A DNA stretch of 64,000 nucleotides from NCBI GenBank assembly GCA_022578965.1, contig MU400702.1, positions 1-64,000 of the forward strand. The letters are read 5' to 3'. Shown one piece after another: positions 12,953 through 27,373 of this stretch. The DNA comes from Xylaria sp. FL1777 (taxonomy: Eukaryota; Ascomycota; Sordariomycetes; Xylariales; Xylariaceae). Position 1 is the first letter of the stretch, and every line of letters begins with the position of its first letter. Both the position numbers and the translations under genes were made by a program. The notes beneath the pieces were generated by a model. That model ran no database searches. It was not told the DNA's origin and saw only the letters and a list, made by a program, of their open reading frames with translations.

Positions 12953-15900
12953 ATTAACTACTAAAAATGCTTAGCTTAACTATTTAATATATTTAGTTTA
13001 TTAACTAAGCTAGCGCTGCTTTAGCAACCCTTATATAAAAGCTGCTTTTATACTATATGCGCATTTATGTTTTCTTTTTGCTATTTTATTTTTCTACTTC
13101 TTACAAAAAAGATAAGTTTTTTATAGTAGTTAGTATATTTTTTAGCTCACTTATTATCCCTTTAAACTTATTAGTAGCTAGCTATAGCATTAATAGCATA
13201 CTAATTAGCTAAATAAACAAGTAGTGCTTATAAAACAAAAAAAAAAAAAAAAAGTTATTATATGTTTTTTAATATTACTTTTTTTTTGATTTAAAGCATT
13301 TTTTAAGTCCTAAAGTAGCTAGCTTATAGCGCACTTTAAAACTTATAAAAAGCTTACGCTTTTTTTAATATATATGCTTAACTAACCTTTTTATATATAG
13401 CTATATAAAATATATAAATAAATAATAAAATAAATTATAATAAGTGAAGTAATTATATAATATGTTTAAGTATAGCTTAGTTATAATATAGTTAAACAAA
13501 AAATACACCTGTTTTTTTACAAACTTAGCAATAAATTTAAAACATATAAAAAAAACAAACAATAAGAGTTATAAAAGTTTAGCATTAATTAGGCATGTTT
13601 TATTTAATTATTTTATTTTTTTAATACTAATTAATTTACCGTATTAAAATGTATATTATATAGTTTATTTAGTACATAAAAGTATTAAACTAATATTTAT
13701 AGCTATGCTACTTTATTTTATATTACTTTATTTTAGTAATAATAATAAAATTAGTGCTAAGAACTAAAAAGTATAATTACTTTATATCTAAAAAAAAAAA
13801 AAAAAAAACGCAAAACGCTTATAATTTTTAGTAGTAATAAAAATATTAGCACTACTTGGGTTATTAATATAATAAACAATAGCTATATATTTATAAATGC
13901 TAGCAATAATAAAAATAGTAGCACTACTTAGGTTATTAAAGCAAAAATTAAAAACTAAAAATATTATATCTTTAATAAAATTTGTTTTTAAGCGCTACTT
14001 TTTACTATAAGCGTTATAACTAATATAGCTTAATTCTTAGTATATAATTATTAGCTAAAAAGTTAGTTTTGCTACTATTATTTACTATATTAATAATTAA
14101 TTTTTTTTTAGCAACATTATTAAGCTTTTTATTAAAGCTTTTTACTTTTTACTTTTAAAATGCCCTTTTTGCAAAACAATAAACTAGGTTTAGTAAGCCT
14201 ACTAAAAAAACTAATTTAAAACATAAAAACAGCATATATAAAAAGTAATACTATATGTAATTATTATATAATTACGCATTTTATTTAAAAAGCATAATTG
14301 CAACAAAACTTGTTTTTTTTTTTATTAGCATTATTACTAAATAACAACTAGTTTTATTTAACTCTTTAAATTTCCTTTAAATAAGCTTATAGTTATAAAT
14401 ATATTTTTAATTTTTAGTACTTAAAACTTCTTTTTTGCACAAACAAATTGCTAAAGTAAAAAAAAAAGCTATAATAATATAAATATTTGTTATTAAAATC
14501 CGTAAGGTTAAAAAAAAAGTATAAATTTATTTAGCATTACACTTAAAACCTTTGTTTAATATTAATTTTAAAGTATAATATAACTTAAAATTTAAAAAGT
14601 TAATAAATATTTAAAAAAAACCAGATTTAATTACATTATTAATAATTTTACTACAAAATTAATACTAAGCAACAAAAAATCAAAAGTAAAAAAACAGTTA
14701 GCTATAATAGCTTTATGCTAACTAAAAGCTTAAAGCTATTAAAAAAAAAAAAAACAACTATTACGCTTTATTTTTGTAAAAAAATTAATTAATAAACTAC
14801 TAGTTAAGCTTTTATGCATTAATTTCTGCAAAAGCAAAAAATTATTTACGTGCAAGGCCTAAAATCTAGCTGTTGCCTTAATTTAAGTTATAAGCTTAAT
14901 ACTACCTAAACAGTATTTTAAATGCTTAAAAAAACATAGCAAATTTTTTAGCTGCATTATTTCTTGTTTAGCAGATTATTAATTTTAAATATAATATATA
15001 TATGCTAATTATTACTACAAAAGCAAGAAATTCTCTTGTTTATTTAAAAAATCTCGTATATATTAGCTATTTAATTTGTTATTTATATTATATAATACTT
15101 ACTAATAAAATAAAATTAATAAAGAATTAATTTTTTAACGTTATAATTTTAATACTACTAAAATCTTTATTACTTCTTATAAACTAAAAACTAGTTTTAT
15201 AAACATATAATAAAAAAAATTTATTTATGTTTACTATTATTTATAAAAACAAATATTTATAAAATAGCTATGTTATAATTAAAAATGGCATTAAAACAAC
15301 AAACGCTAATTATAACACTTAAAAACAAATAAAGTTATTTATTTTAAAAAAAGCTTATGCTTAAAATACTTTAAACAAAAACGTTTATAGCGTTAAACTA
15401 ACTATTAAGTATACTTAACACACTAAAAAAAAATAGCCCTTTTATAAATGTCTTGCAAAACTGTCTTAAAATGTTATAAAGCAGCTTTATTTAAATATAC
15501 GTTTTAATAATATAAAAACAAATAAAACTAATCATACATTAAATAATATATTATTATAAAAAATAAAACAAGTATTACTTGCTATAAAAAACATTAATTT
15601 TATTATAAAAAAAATTAATTCTATTATTTTACAAAAATCTAAATAATTTCTTTACTTAAAAAAAATAGCTAACAATAATTATTAAATATTTTACCTTTAT
15701 AACATATATGCTACTACAATTAAATTAATAAATAACTAAAATAACTAATAAATTTAAAAAAAAAACAAATTTAAAATCAAAACTTAAATATTATAAAGTT
15801 TTTTATAATAACTTATAACTTATTTATTAACTTAAAAAAACTAAACTTATATTAACTAATACTAGTTATATATTATAAAATATTATTATTTATTGTAATT

Positions 15901-17433
15901 ATAGCAAAAAACTTAAAAATATATATATAGTATAATAAACTACTTAAACCTAGGTTATTTTTTTATACTTTGTACTATTAATAAAGCAGCCATTTTTAGC
16001 GTGCGTTATATACTTGCTTAAATAAAAACAAGGTTTTCTTACGTAAATTATTCTGTTTATTTTTTAACTTAACTAATTAATTATGCTTATATTTTAGTTA
16101 TTGCTAGTGTTTTTTTTACTTTATAATTACCCACTTTATAAACTAAACATAAAAAGTATAATAGTAGTTCATTTTAGCTAATAACAACAGAAAATATTTT
16201 AATACATAGCAGCTAAAACATACGTTATTTAATAGTAGTAATAAATAATTTAGTTTAATAGTTTGCTATTTAATTAACATAAAACATAAATTAACCATAA
16301 TATAATATATAGCTTTAGCAATAAAGTTCTAATTATTAGTTAATTTAAGTACAATAATCGTATAGCTATAAGCTTTAATAATCTAACATAATATATATGT
16401 AATAAATTTATACTTGTAAAAGTTGTTTTAGTACTAAGCATAATATAACGCTTTACTTAAGAATAAAGCCTCTAGTTTTGCATTATTAACTAGTTAACTA
16501 TTATTTAGCTTTAAATAGCAGAACATAAAATGTAAAAAATCAAGCGCTACATTTATTACTTAAATATTAAGCAAACTATAATAGTTATAAATAAATAGCT
16601 AATCTGCTATAATGCTAATTCTATATATTGCTAATAGTTCTTAAAGGTTATTACTATTAAAAGAAAAATTATCGCAAATTTTCAATAAATATGTAAGCTT
16701 AACAAAATTTGTTAATTAAGTATAAAAAAATAAAAACCAACAGTATTATATAGCATACTATATAGCTATAATTATAAAACTTCGAAGTACTTTAGCTAAA
16801 CTATTACTAATTATTAAACAATAGCTAAAAGCAATAATTAATACATTAATATAGTCCGTACAAATATTAATAATATATATAAGCTATTTTTTAGGTTAAT
16901 AACTATTGCTAAAAAGCCTAAAGTAAATAAAAAAGCAGCATAACATAGTAAATAAAATAATAATATAACTAGATTTTTATTAACTAAAATAAGTTGTTTT
17001 TAAAAAATAAAAAACATAAAAATATAATCTAAAACAATATAATTATAATAAAACTATATATAATCTTAATTTTTTTATAAAAAGCAATATATTTAATAAT
17101 TAATAAATAAAAGTTTATTATAATTAATAAAAGCAATATATAGCAAAGCAAAAAAATTTACCTTTATTTTATATACTTTATTATAAAAATATATTACAAA
17201 AATATAAAACATTAAAACACTTTAGCAAAAATTAAACTAGTATAACTATTAACTAAACAAAAGTACTATAATATAAGCATTTTTAATGCTAATAGCACAT
17301 AATATATACTACTTAAACCTAACAAAAAATATAAAACAAAAGCATATTAGTTTTTAAAAAAATCAAAATAAATGTATTAAAAGCATTTCTAATAATTAAA
17401 AAAAAAAAAGAAAAAATGCTATATATACTAATA
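12953..17433. other. Eroded AT-rich DNA with one short direct duplication
   Basis: No gene is seen. A ~30-bp segment containing GCACTACT followed by a G-rich step and TTATTA occurs twice, at about 13834-13867 and 13906-13939, exactly 72 bp apart, differing by a few bases. A(n) runs occur near 13241 and 13792. The remainder shows no paired structure I could identify. Confidence 0.5.
13834..13939 (+). repeat. 72-bp-spaced direct duplication
   Basis: Two ~33-bp segments (AATAAAAATANTAGCACTAC followed by TTRGGTTATTA) lie 72 bp apart. The later differences include G/A changes, consistent with mutation after duplication. The simplest reading is a local tandem duplication; a pair of tiny terminal repeats is possible but unsupported. 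Confidence 0.6.
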
Positions 17434-17584
17434 TAGACTAGAAGGGGGACTCTATATCTATGGGGTTTAGCCATAGTAGTATCCCCACTTGTGGCTATAG
17501 TGGCTTAGCTAGATAGCTATATAGGGCCCATGCTTAAAGCAATTGCGTAGCAATTGCCTGCAGGGCCCCCCTCCTTCCAATCTA
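17434..17584. mobile_element. Small GC-richer island, candidate MITE (151 bp)
   Basis: This island breaks abruptly from the surrounding AT-only DNA: it holds runs of G and C, many CpA/TpG and CpC steps, and TGGGG, GGGCCC and CTGCAG motifs. Its ends are imperfect inverted repeats: TAGACTAGAAGG at 17434-17445 matches the reverse complement of 17573-17584 (TAGATTGGAAGG) with two transitions, followed on both sides by a G-run. Inside are TAGCCA (17468) and TGGCTA (17492) as a hairpin and a doubled GCAATTGC (17539 and 17550). No ORF, tRNA or 5S rRNA signature was found. I infer a short non-autonomous element below the size needed for RIP, or a late arrival. The normal-looking DNA continues to 17640, so the true end could lie there. 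Confidence 0.5.
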
Positions 17585-17672
17585 CATTACACTTTCTATG
17601 CTCAATTGCTTCACTACCTATAGTAGACCTTACTATATACAAAAAACAAGCAGTTTTAATTGCTTGTTTTTT
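17585..17672. other. Unmutated shoulder and 12-bp hairpin
   Basis: 17585-17640 keeps ordinary base composition (CTTTCTATGCTCAATTGC and similar). It is followed by a perfect hairpin: AAAAAACAAGCA at 17641-17652, an 8-nt loop, then TGCTTGTTTTTT at 17661-17672. A stem ending in a T-run resembles a terminator, but with no transcribed gene nearby I do not call one. It may be the real terminus of the island element. Confidence 0.5.
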
Positions 17673-18480
17673 TAAAACAAAATCTAACAATATTTTCTAG
17701 TATTATTAATACTTAAAACATAATAGCTACAAGTATTAATGCTAATATATATAGCTTAAAAAATATATATTTATAAAAGCTTTTAATAGTTAAATATAGC
17801 TTAATTATATAGCTAAGCATTAAAATATTACTGCAATATTTCTGCTTTTATAATAGACTTTTTATAAACTATATTACTAAAAATAGCTATATTTTAATTA
17901 TTAACTTTAATTAATTTTGTTTTGTTTAAATGCTAAATTCCTAATGTTTTAATTAATTAAGTATATTTAAAAGTAGTTATAAAATAAATATATTATATCT
18001 TTTTTTTATACTTAAAAAAAAAATATAATTTTTATAAGCTTTTTTGCTTTATTTTAATACAAAAAAATACAAAAATTAAAATATTTATAAGCTTTTATAA
18101 ACATATTATGCAGTAAAACAACATAAAACAATATATTATTCTAAAAAAAAAATAACTAATAATACTATAATAGCGCATTTTATAATATTATGTTATATTT
18201 ACTTAGCAATATATTTTAATTATAACGTAAAAAAGTAAAGGTTATATAGCAAGTTAAGCTAAAGCGTTAACTTTTTATTTTTACTTAAGTAGCTTTTTTA
18301 ATAAAATATTAAGTTAGCTAAAGCTTAAAATAGCTATTTAATATAATATTAGCTAATTAATTTTAATTAACTAAATTTAACTACTTGTATTAAAAGCAAT
18401 AATTTACTACTTTATTATAAATATAATTTATATTAAGTTAAACATATTTATTAATTAAAAAAAGTATAAATTAGTAAATA

Positions 18481-18540
18481 AGTAAATAAATTAACTAGTT
18501 AACTAATTAGCTAGCTAACTAGCTAACTAGCTAACTAAGC
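18481..18540. repeat. CTAGCTAA-type short tandem repeat
   Basis: Repeats of CTAGCTAA/TTAACTAG units, with AGCTAGCT palindromes, run from about 18495 to 18538 and end at GCGC. The unit is 8 bp in its cleanest part (AACTAGCT three times). Flanks return to unstructured AT-rich sequence. Confidence 0.7.
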
Positions 18541-20018
18541 GCTTTAATTTAAAACCTAGCTAAAACAGTAATACTTGCAGCAATAACTAATTAATATAAA
18601 AACAAAAATGTTATACCTTTAGTAAGGTTTATAGCTATATATATTAAGTAAATTAATTAGTTAAATAAATATAAGTTAGCTTATAAAGCTATTAATATTA
18701 TTAAGTAACTGTATAGTTAAAAAAAGGTTCTAAAAACAACCTAAAATAACTTATATACTATAAGCTATTTAAAAAAACATAAGTACTCCTAAAACAGTAT
18801 AAATTATATTACGTATAAAATACCTTAGTTTTTAAGAAAATTTTAAACGTTCATAAAATTTGTAGAGTTTATACGTTAATAACGCAGCAAAAGCATAAAA
18901 GTATTATTGCTTAAAAACAAAATTCTTAAATCAAAAAATAAAAATACTTTAGAACTAGCACTAATTATACTATGCGCTAGGTATTTTAAAAAACTCAAAA
19001 AAGTATTAGTTTAAAAGGTTAAATAGTTTAATAAAAATGTTTAATTATAAGGTTATTAAAAATAAAAAGGCTAGCAAAAGTATAATAAACTAATTGTTTA
19101 ATTTAAGCTATTTTACTAAAAGTATTATTAAATCGCAATTAATATATATTTAAAAGCAGTTTATATAAGTTAATACTACAAAAAAAATAGGTTTAATTTA
19201 GTAATAGCTTTATAAAACTGTTTAGCTATTAAAAGTTCTAAAATAGCCTTACAAAAATGTTTAGCTATTTTAGTTAATAATTAATCTATGCATAGTATAT
19301 ATACTAACATGTTTAATTTATATTTAAACAGTATAATATATATATAAATATATATAGTTAAAAAGGTTGTTTAAAAGTAAATAAAAAAAAAAATTACTAA
19401 TAAAGCTATAATTTACCTAAGTAAAAATTTTTTAAGCATTATTAAAGTTAAAAAATAAAATGCAATTTATATAAAAGTATACTAATTGCAAAAGTAGCTA
19501 ATAAAGCTATATATAGCTAAAGTACTAATTATATAAATGTTAAAAAAAATGCTTGTTTACTTACTTTTGTTAATTTTACTTGTTTTAATAACTAACTTTA
19601 TTATTATTACTATTATTATTATTTTAGCTTACGTTTACTTTAGTACGTTTATAAATTTAATTTATAGCTAAAAATAGCTATTAACTTATTGCAGTTATCT
19701 AAAAATTCACTTTGCTTTAGCTGCTATATCTTTTATAGTACATATTTTTGTTTAGCTTAATTTAAATATATATGCTAATTAATATTTAGCTTTTATATAT
19801 TATAAACTGCTTGTTATAATACTTTTTAGCAATAATACTAATCCTAAAAATAAAAATAAATAACTTAGTGCAGTAAAATTATATTTAGCTAATATTTATA
19901 AAATATATGTTTATTAAGCATACTAAAATCTTAAAGCTATGCTATTATTATATTAGCTATATTATAGTAATATATAACATTTTTTCTATTGCTAGCCTTT
20001 TATTATTAATTATTAAAG

Positions 20019-20320
20019 TAAAGTAAAATAACTAAATAAGCTAACTAACTAATTAAAGTAAGTTTAAGCTAAGTTATATAGTAAAAATAAAAAAGTAAAT
20101 ATTACGCTAAATTTTAAAGCATAAACTTAAATATTACAAATAACATAATAAAAATTAGCTATAGTTGCTTTATTTATATTATTATATAGCTTTTTTATTA
20201 ATTGTTTTATTTTTTAATTTATATATAGCTTAATTGCTTAAATACATAAGTTATAACTTATTTTCTTGCAATTAAAATGTTATAATAAATTTAGCGCAAT
20301 TATATTATTGCAATCTTTTA
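20019..20320 (+). mobile_element. MITE family copy 1 (~302 bp)
   Basis: This ~302-bp segment aligns along its full length with 37451-37749 (+) and the reverse complement of 27374-27672. The left end reads TAAAGTAAAATAACTAAATA, against TAAAATAAAGTAGCTAAATA in the best copy. The right end has drifted (a small insertion near 20309) and its inverted repeat is poorly kept. No coding capacity. It lies alone in eroded AT-rich DNA. Superfamily is inferred from the probable TA target site; see the copy at 37451. Confidence 0.75.
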
Positions 20321-23300
20321 CTTATAATAAATAATACTATAAAACCTATAAATAAACAATTTATTATTATTAACTTATATATTTAATTTGTTTATTAATT
20401 AATTGCTATAATTTCTATATGCAAGTTATAATATATTACACTTAGTTGCTTTAGCTAATAATAAGCAAAATTTGCTTAATATAAGCAGTTTAGCTATAAT
20501 TAGCAATAAACATTTAAGCTAGCAGCTTTTAATTAATAAAGCTTAAAATAAACATATAAAAATATTAAACTATTCTTTTTAGCTTAGCTTATAAAGCGTT
20601 TTTATTTTTTTTAGCAAAACAGCAATTAAGTATTAAAAAGCTAATATAATCTTTAAAATAGTATAGCTAGAAAACTTATTGCTAAAAACCCTTAAAAAGC
20701 TAAAAGAAAGAAATTTTTACTAAAAAACTAGTGCTTTTTAAAAAAAAAAACACAATTGCCTTTATATAAACAAAAAAAATAAAAAACAAGCTTAAAAAAA
20801 AGTAAATATTATTAAAACTTTTAAAAGTTATAATATAAGCAAATTTAACGCTTATTTATACTAAACAAGTTTAAGCTTATATGTTAATATAAAAAATAAT
20901 TAATAATTAAAAATATATTTTATTTTTTAAGCTAATATTAATTTTTATTAAAAAATAAAAAGCAAGGTTTTTTAGTTATAAGCTAGCTATTGCTTAAAAA
21001 CTTTACACAAAACGTAGCTATTGCTTTTTTATAGCACTTATTTTTAAATAAGCAAGCCTTAAAAAAAAAAAAAAAGCATGCTACCTTTATAAATAAAAAA
21101 GCTATAAAAAAATAAAGCCTGCTTAATAAAACTAAAATAATAAAGTTTTCTAAAAAGTTATATAATAACTTAAATAAAATATTATATAAAAATTTTTATA
21201 AAACATTAAACATTTAAATAAATAAAGAATTTAAGCTAATTTTTATTTTAAAAGAACAAAAAAAGCGCGCAAAACATAAAAAAAAGTTAATTATTTATAC
21301 AATTATAACTTTAATAAACCTTTATATATTATTATTAATGCTATTAAACTAGCTATTAATATAACTATATTAGCTACTAAAAAAATTATTATTAAAAAGC
21401 AGCAAGTAAAATTAGCTTAACATTTTGCTTATAATTAAAACATAAATAATATTATTAAGCAAATATAACAGCTAAAGTTAAAACAAAAAAACGCAGCAAT
21501 TATAAAAAAAAAACTAAAAAAAATGCTAAAAAAACTATAGAATTAATATGTTTAGCTTATTAATTAAGAATTATAAGCATTATAATATTACAAAATTAAT
21601 ATAAACTTATTAAAAAAGCAAATGTTTAGTATTAATGCTATAACTTTTAAGTATTTATAAAAAAGTAAATATAATTTCAAAAAACAAAAACAAAGTAAAT
21701 AATTGTTTAATTTTTTATAATAAGTAAAATTAAACAATTTTTATTTAGTAAAAATAACTATTTGTTAAAAATATAATATAAATAATTATTACGTTTATAA
21801 GTGTAGCTTTACTTACAAATTAAAACAGAAAAACATTATATATTAAAACTTTAAATAATGTTTAAAAAAGCTAGAATTTTTTGCAAGCTTTAAGTATATA
21901 AAAGTTCTTTTAAAAGTTATAAAAATTAGCAAAAATAAAAAAAAAATACTTAACGCTGCAATAAAATAAATATATAACTTTGTTTTAAGCAATAATAAGC
22001 TACTAAAGCAAAAAGCTTATTATTAATTCTAAAAAAAAAACCTTGTTTTAAATAATGAAAATTTAAATGCTAAAATAAAAAGTAAACAAAAAGAACTAAA
22101 AAATAAAAAACTTTACTAGCTAAAAAATAAGCAGCTAGCTTAATTTTTAAGTAAAAAATCTAACAATTAAACTTTTATACTTTATAAAATAAAATTAGCA
22201 AAAGCTTATAATATTAAAAAAAATAACTTAATAAATAGCAAGCTAAATAATAGCTTTATTATAACTAATTAAAACTTTATATAAAGCATTTTTTATAATA
22301 TAAACAGCACGAAAATCTTGCAAAGCTATATACTAAGCAAAGAAATTAATATAAATATGTTTTAAGCTAATTATTATAAACCCTTATTAAAAAAAGCTAC
22401 TTTTTATTAAACAAAAAGTAAAAGAAAACCTAAAAAGCTAAAAAAAAAGCCTTTTATAAGTTAAACAATTAAAAAGGTTTATTTAAATAACAATAAGTTT
22501 TTTATTTAACTTAACACTAAAAATATATAAATAAACAATAATTTTTTTAAGCAAAATATCTTATTAAAAATAAAAAGTTTTAATTATTAAAGACCTTAAA
22601 AAATATAAGGAGCAAGATTTACAAAAAGAAATTTGGAATTTAAAAAAATATAAGCTAAAAAGTTTAAAAACTTTTTAAATAAAAAAATAAATGTTATTTT
22701 TAAAGATCTTATAATAAAAGTCCTAAAGTATTTTAGTGTTTTTATTTAAATAATTGCTTAAATAAAAGCTAAATTATATTTTAAAGCAGCAAAAGTTCTT
22801 AAGCTAATGCTAAAAACAATACTACTGCTTTTAAATAACTTTAGCAAAAGTTTAAATTAATAAATTAAGCTAAACATATTATAGCTTGTTTTAAAAAAAA
22901 AAAGCAATAAGTTAAAATATAAAGCTTAACTAAAAACTTTATTATATAAAATCTTAACTTAAGTAAACATAAAAAATGCTTTTTTTTATAAAAGCGTAAA
23001 CTTTTTAAAAGAAAACATAAAATTTTAACAAATAGCAGCTAAAAAAGCACAAGCAAGCTTTTAGCTAATATTATAGTTAGCTAATTAACTTAATAAATAA
23101 AAATCGCTAAGTAGCACTTATAAAACTAATTTTTCGTTAAATTATCTAGTAGCATAAATTAATAATAAAATAAATTATAATAGTTTTATTATATATACTT
23201 ATATGCTTTAATTTAGCTTTATAACTGCTTTTTTAAAAAAGCATTACTACAAAATAATAAAGGTTGTTTGCAATTAAAACTAATAAAATAATCAAGTAAT

Positions 23301-26300
23301 ATTGTTTTTTGCTTATATTGCCTTAAACTTTTAAACGTTAAAAAACAAGTTAAAGTTTAATAAAATGTTTTTAAGAATTTTAAACTAATGTAATACTATA
23401 TATTTATTATTTAGAAATAACTTAAAAAAATAAAAGTTGCTAATTATTATACTTTTGCTGCTTTTTAAAAAAGTAATATTTTTAATTAAACTTTAGCTTA
23501 GTATTAATTTTATATTAATAACGCTAAAAAAAGTAAATAAGCTTAAAAAGCTAATATAACTAGCATTAATAATTTTATAAAGCATAAACTAAAGTTTTAA
23601 TTTCTTTAAACTAAGGATTTATAAAAAACATAACAATTATGCTAATAATAATAGCTTAAATTTATTTAAAAAAACACTAAAGTATAAATTTTATAATAAA
23701 AAAAACTTAAGTTTAACAAATTATTTTAACTAAAAACATATAAGCTTTTTAGATTTATGTTTTATAATAGCTTTACTAATAAAACTGCAAAGTATTTTAG
23801 CTACTTTTTTAAGCGTTATAAAGCTAAAAAAATCTATATAACCTTGCTTAAAGCTTACTATAAAAATAAAAAACAAAATTTGTAAAGGTAATATTACTAG
23901 GATTATTAACTTTAAAACGCAATTTAATATTATTATAAACTTTTTTGTTAATAAAAACGGCTTTATTACTTAAAATACTAATATAACCTAAAAAAAATTT
24001 AATTAAACTAATAATTCTGTTAAATGTATTAAATGCTTTAAAACTACTATTTAAATAAATAAAAAATCATTATTTTTTTTGCTATATATAGTTAGCAAAA
24101 AACAAGCTATTTACCTTTTATTACTAAAAATAAACTTTATTATAAAATCTTAAATAAGTTTATATTTTTAAGGCCTTTATATAATAGCTAGCATAATATT
24201 AAAAATAAGCCGGATTATTATACTAGTAATAAACCATATTAAAAGCTTAAACTTAAAAACTTAAAAACGTTAGCAACTAAAAAACTAATATACATTTGCT
24301 AAACTACTAGCTTAACAAAAAAGCTACATAAAGCACAAAAGTTTTAAACCTTAAATAAAAAATTTAACAATTAGTAAAAAGCAATAAAAAAAAGATTAAA
24401 AATATGCAATTTAAAAAAATATGCAAGTATAAACTTTTAAAAGAATTAAAACCTATATAATGCTATAACATTAATAGTTTCTTTAACTTTTTTTACACAA
24501 AAAAATATCAAATTTCTTAAAAACCTAAGAATACAAAATAATAAAAAAGTCCGTGCTGCTTTTAATAATAATTAATTACTTAAAATACTTTTAGTTGTAA
24601 TAAAAAAAACATTAAAGCAAAAAAACGTTAAAAGATTAACAATTGCAAAAACTAAAAATTCTATATATAAATTAAGCAATAAAAATAACTTAATTATAGC
24701 TTTAATTTAAACACTATTAACTTTTTAAGCCTTTAAAACTAACAAATTAATAAGAAATAAAACAATAATTTTAAACATAATATATAAAACAAAAGATAAA
24801 AAAATTTATTTTAGAAATAATATGCTATTTAATAGCACTATTTTACTTAAATCTTATAAGTAAAAAAAGCAAGCTTTAAAAAAAGCGAGCTATTACTTAA
24901 AAAATCTTGCGCTATTTTAATAAAATAACATTTATTAAAACATATATTTACGTTTTAATACTACTTTTAAAAGTACTTAATTAACTGCTAAACAATTAGC
25001 TGCTTTTTTAAAAAAGCTTTATATAATTAATTTTATTTAGTAAAAAGCAATATTACTAACTAAAATATAGTATTGCAAAAAAATAGCACTTTTTTAGAAC
25101 TTTTCTAAAATAAAAAGAATTTATAATAAGATTTTTTCTTTTTATAAAATTAAAACAGTTTTTTATAAAACATAGCAAGTTTACAGTATTTTAATTTTTA
25201 AACCTTTAAAAAACATTACTATAAAAGTTTTAAAAACTTAACTTAAGCATAACGTTTTTAAAAAAGCTTATAGTTTATATAAATACTTATTAATAAAAAA
25301 GCAAGCTATAGTTTTAATTACAGAATATATATATTTAGGTTTAAAAAATAAAAGTGCTAATGTTTATAAAAAAGTTTAAAAAGCATTTTTATATATTAAA
25401 TTAATGCTTATTTTTAAAACTTTGGTTAGCTAAAGTAAAACAGTGCTTTATTTCTAGCATTTAACTTAAAACTAGCTTTTATTTCTTTAATATAAAAATG
25501 CATTTAGCTTTTATAACTAGATTTTATATCTTTTATTTTATAAGTTATAATATAATAGCTTTTATTATATTATAGGTTTTTAATAGCATTATAACTATAA
25601 AAGTAGCTTTTATAAGCAATTCAAGCTTTAATTAATACTTATTACCTACTTAAGTATTTATTACATATTAATAATACTTAAGTACTTTAATAACTTTTAT
25701 TATTATATAATACTACACTAAATATTATTTATTTATATATATACGTATATATTTGTTTGTTTTACTTTGTTTTAACAATTTTGTTTATTATAATAATTAC
25801 TTACTACGTTAAAATTTCTTGTTTTTTAAATGTTTAAGCTGCTTACTAATGCTTAAATTGTTAAACTATTTACTATAATTAAAATGCTTTAGCTATTTAG
25901 GTTTTTTGCGTTATACTAAACAGAATTTAAAAAATTTTAATTGCTAAATCTACTAAATAAACAAAACTTATATGCTATAAATTATAAATATAATTAAAGC
26001 TAACTATTATATATATAAAATATAAATATTTATAAAAGTTCTTTAGAATTATTTTATAAGTATAAAGCTTTAAACTATAAACAAAGTTTTTAAAAGCTAT
26101 AATATTTATATTAATTATATAGCGCTGCTTGCTAAAAACGCTAATGCTTTTAAATTAGTTAATGCATAGCAAACCTAAAATAACTTTTGCTAAAAAGCAA
26201 TAAATATTATTATTGCTTTAAAATCTTATAAAGTAAGCTAAAAAAATATCTTTAGTTATTTATTTGCTGCTGCTTATGTTTAGTAATAAGCTTTACATAC

Positions 26301-26873
26301 TTTTTTATAACACGATTTATAATATACTTAAAGCTTTAAAGTTAATAATTATGTTTACTGCATTGTAGTTATAATAAAAGGTTTACAATAAACCTAGTTA
26401 GCTAAATTAATAATAGTAATGCTATATTATAAATAGATTAAAAAATTAATAGAAAATGTAGCATTAGTATTAGTATTTATGCTTACGGTTTAAATAAAAA
26501 AAAGCAAAACACTTTTATAATTTGCATGTTAATATTAGCTTTATTTTTATTAATCTATTTTATAGCTGCAAATTATATACTATAGCTGCTTTAATTACAT
26601 TATGCAAAACTTATTGTTTTATGCTTAAATTTCTAAAATAATCCTACTTAAAATTAATAAAAGGAATATAATATCTTTTGCTAATATATATATAATATTT
26701 AAAGCATATTTATTAATATAAAAAATACTTAAACAAAAGTTGTTAATATGCTAGTATAAATAGCTAAAAGAAATAATCTAGCTTTTTGTAAACTAGTGCA
26801 CTATATATAATAGTGCTTATAGTAAATTAAAAAAGCAAATAAAATTTTAACTAAAGTACTAATTATTATAATA
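20321..26873. other. Eroded AT-rich DNA, A-rich on the + strand
   Basis: From about 20.7 to 25.2 kb the + strand is markedly A-rich, with few long T runs; after about 25.4 kb this relaxes. Such skew is what remains when one strand of a coding element carried most of the mutated cytosines, so a degraded multi-kilobase retroelement is plausible, but I could not find its ends or any domain. No gene seen. Confidence 0.45.
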
Positions 26874-27373
26874 ACCTAAAAAAAAAAACATATATAAAAT
26901 AGCTAAATAAGTTCTAAATATAAAAAAGCTTAATTATTATAACATAGCTAAAAAATTAATTAATTTATAGTTAGCTATATTAGTATAACAATAATAAGCT
27001 TTAAATATAAAGCAATAATAAGCTAAGCTTTTTATTAAACTAAAAAAGGTTTATTATAACTACTAAGTAGAACTTAAGTATTTATTATAAAGCAAACTGC
27101 TAATTACAAACTTTAAAAAGCTGCTTATTATAAAATATTAATTATAGCTTTTTAAATAAAGCACAACATAATAAAGCATTAAAAGTAGCAGCATTAAATT
27201 TTAAATATAAAACTACAAAAACAAAAAAGTAATATACTTAATTAAAAAGTAAAGCAATTATAAAATTTATTGTGCATTAAACATTATAACTTTACTATAA
27301 TGCTAAATTATTAAATATATAATAAATTTCCTTTTTAAAAACTTTATAACTACTTTTTTTTTAGCTTATTTAT
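26874..27373 (+). repeat. Relic repeat Y, copy 1, left part
   Basis: This segment aligns with 59016-59522 on the same strand: both begin CCTAAAAAAA, share AAAATAGCTAAATAAGTT, AAAAAAGGTTTATTATAA and GCTGCTTATTATAA in the same order, and reach a common AGCTTATTTAT at the right. Copy 2 keeps more G and C, so it is closer to the ancestor. It resumes beyond the MITE at 27673. It is probably a fragment of a degraded transposon coding region, but no domain can be read from it. Confidence 0.65.

Noticed and set aside
17434..17640. Possible tRNA, 5S rRNA or small RNA gene in the GC-richer island
   Set aside because: No cloverleaf, no A-box or B-box promoter pattern, and no recognisable 5S sequence; inverted ends favour a small mobile element.
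17641..17672. Intrinsic-terminator-like hairpin followed by T-run
   Set aside because: Eukaryotic heterochromatic context with no gene upstream; the stem is AT-rich and better read as an element end or chance inverted repeat.
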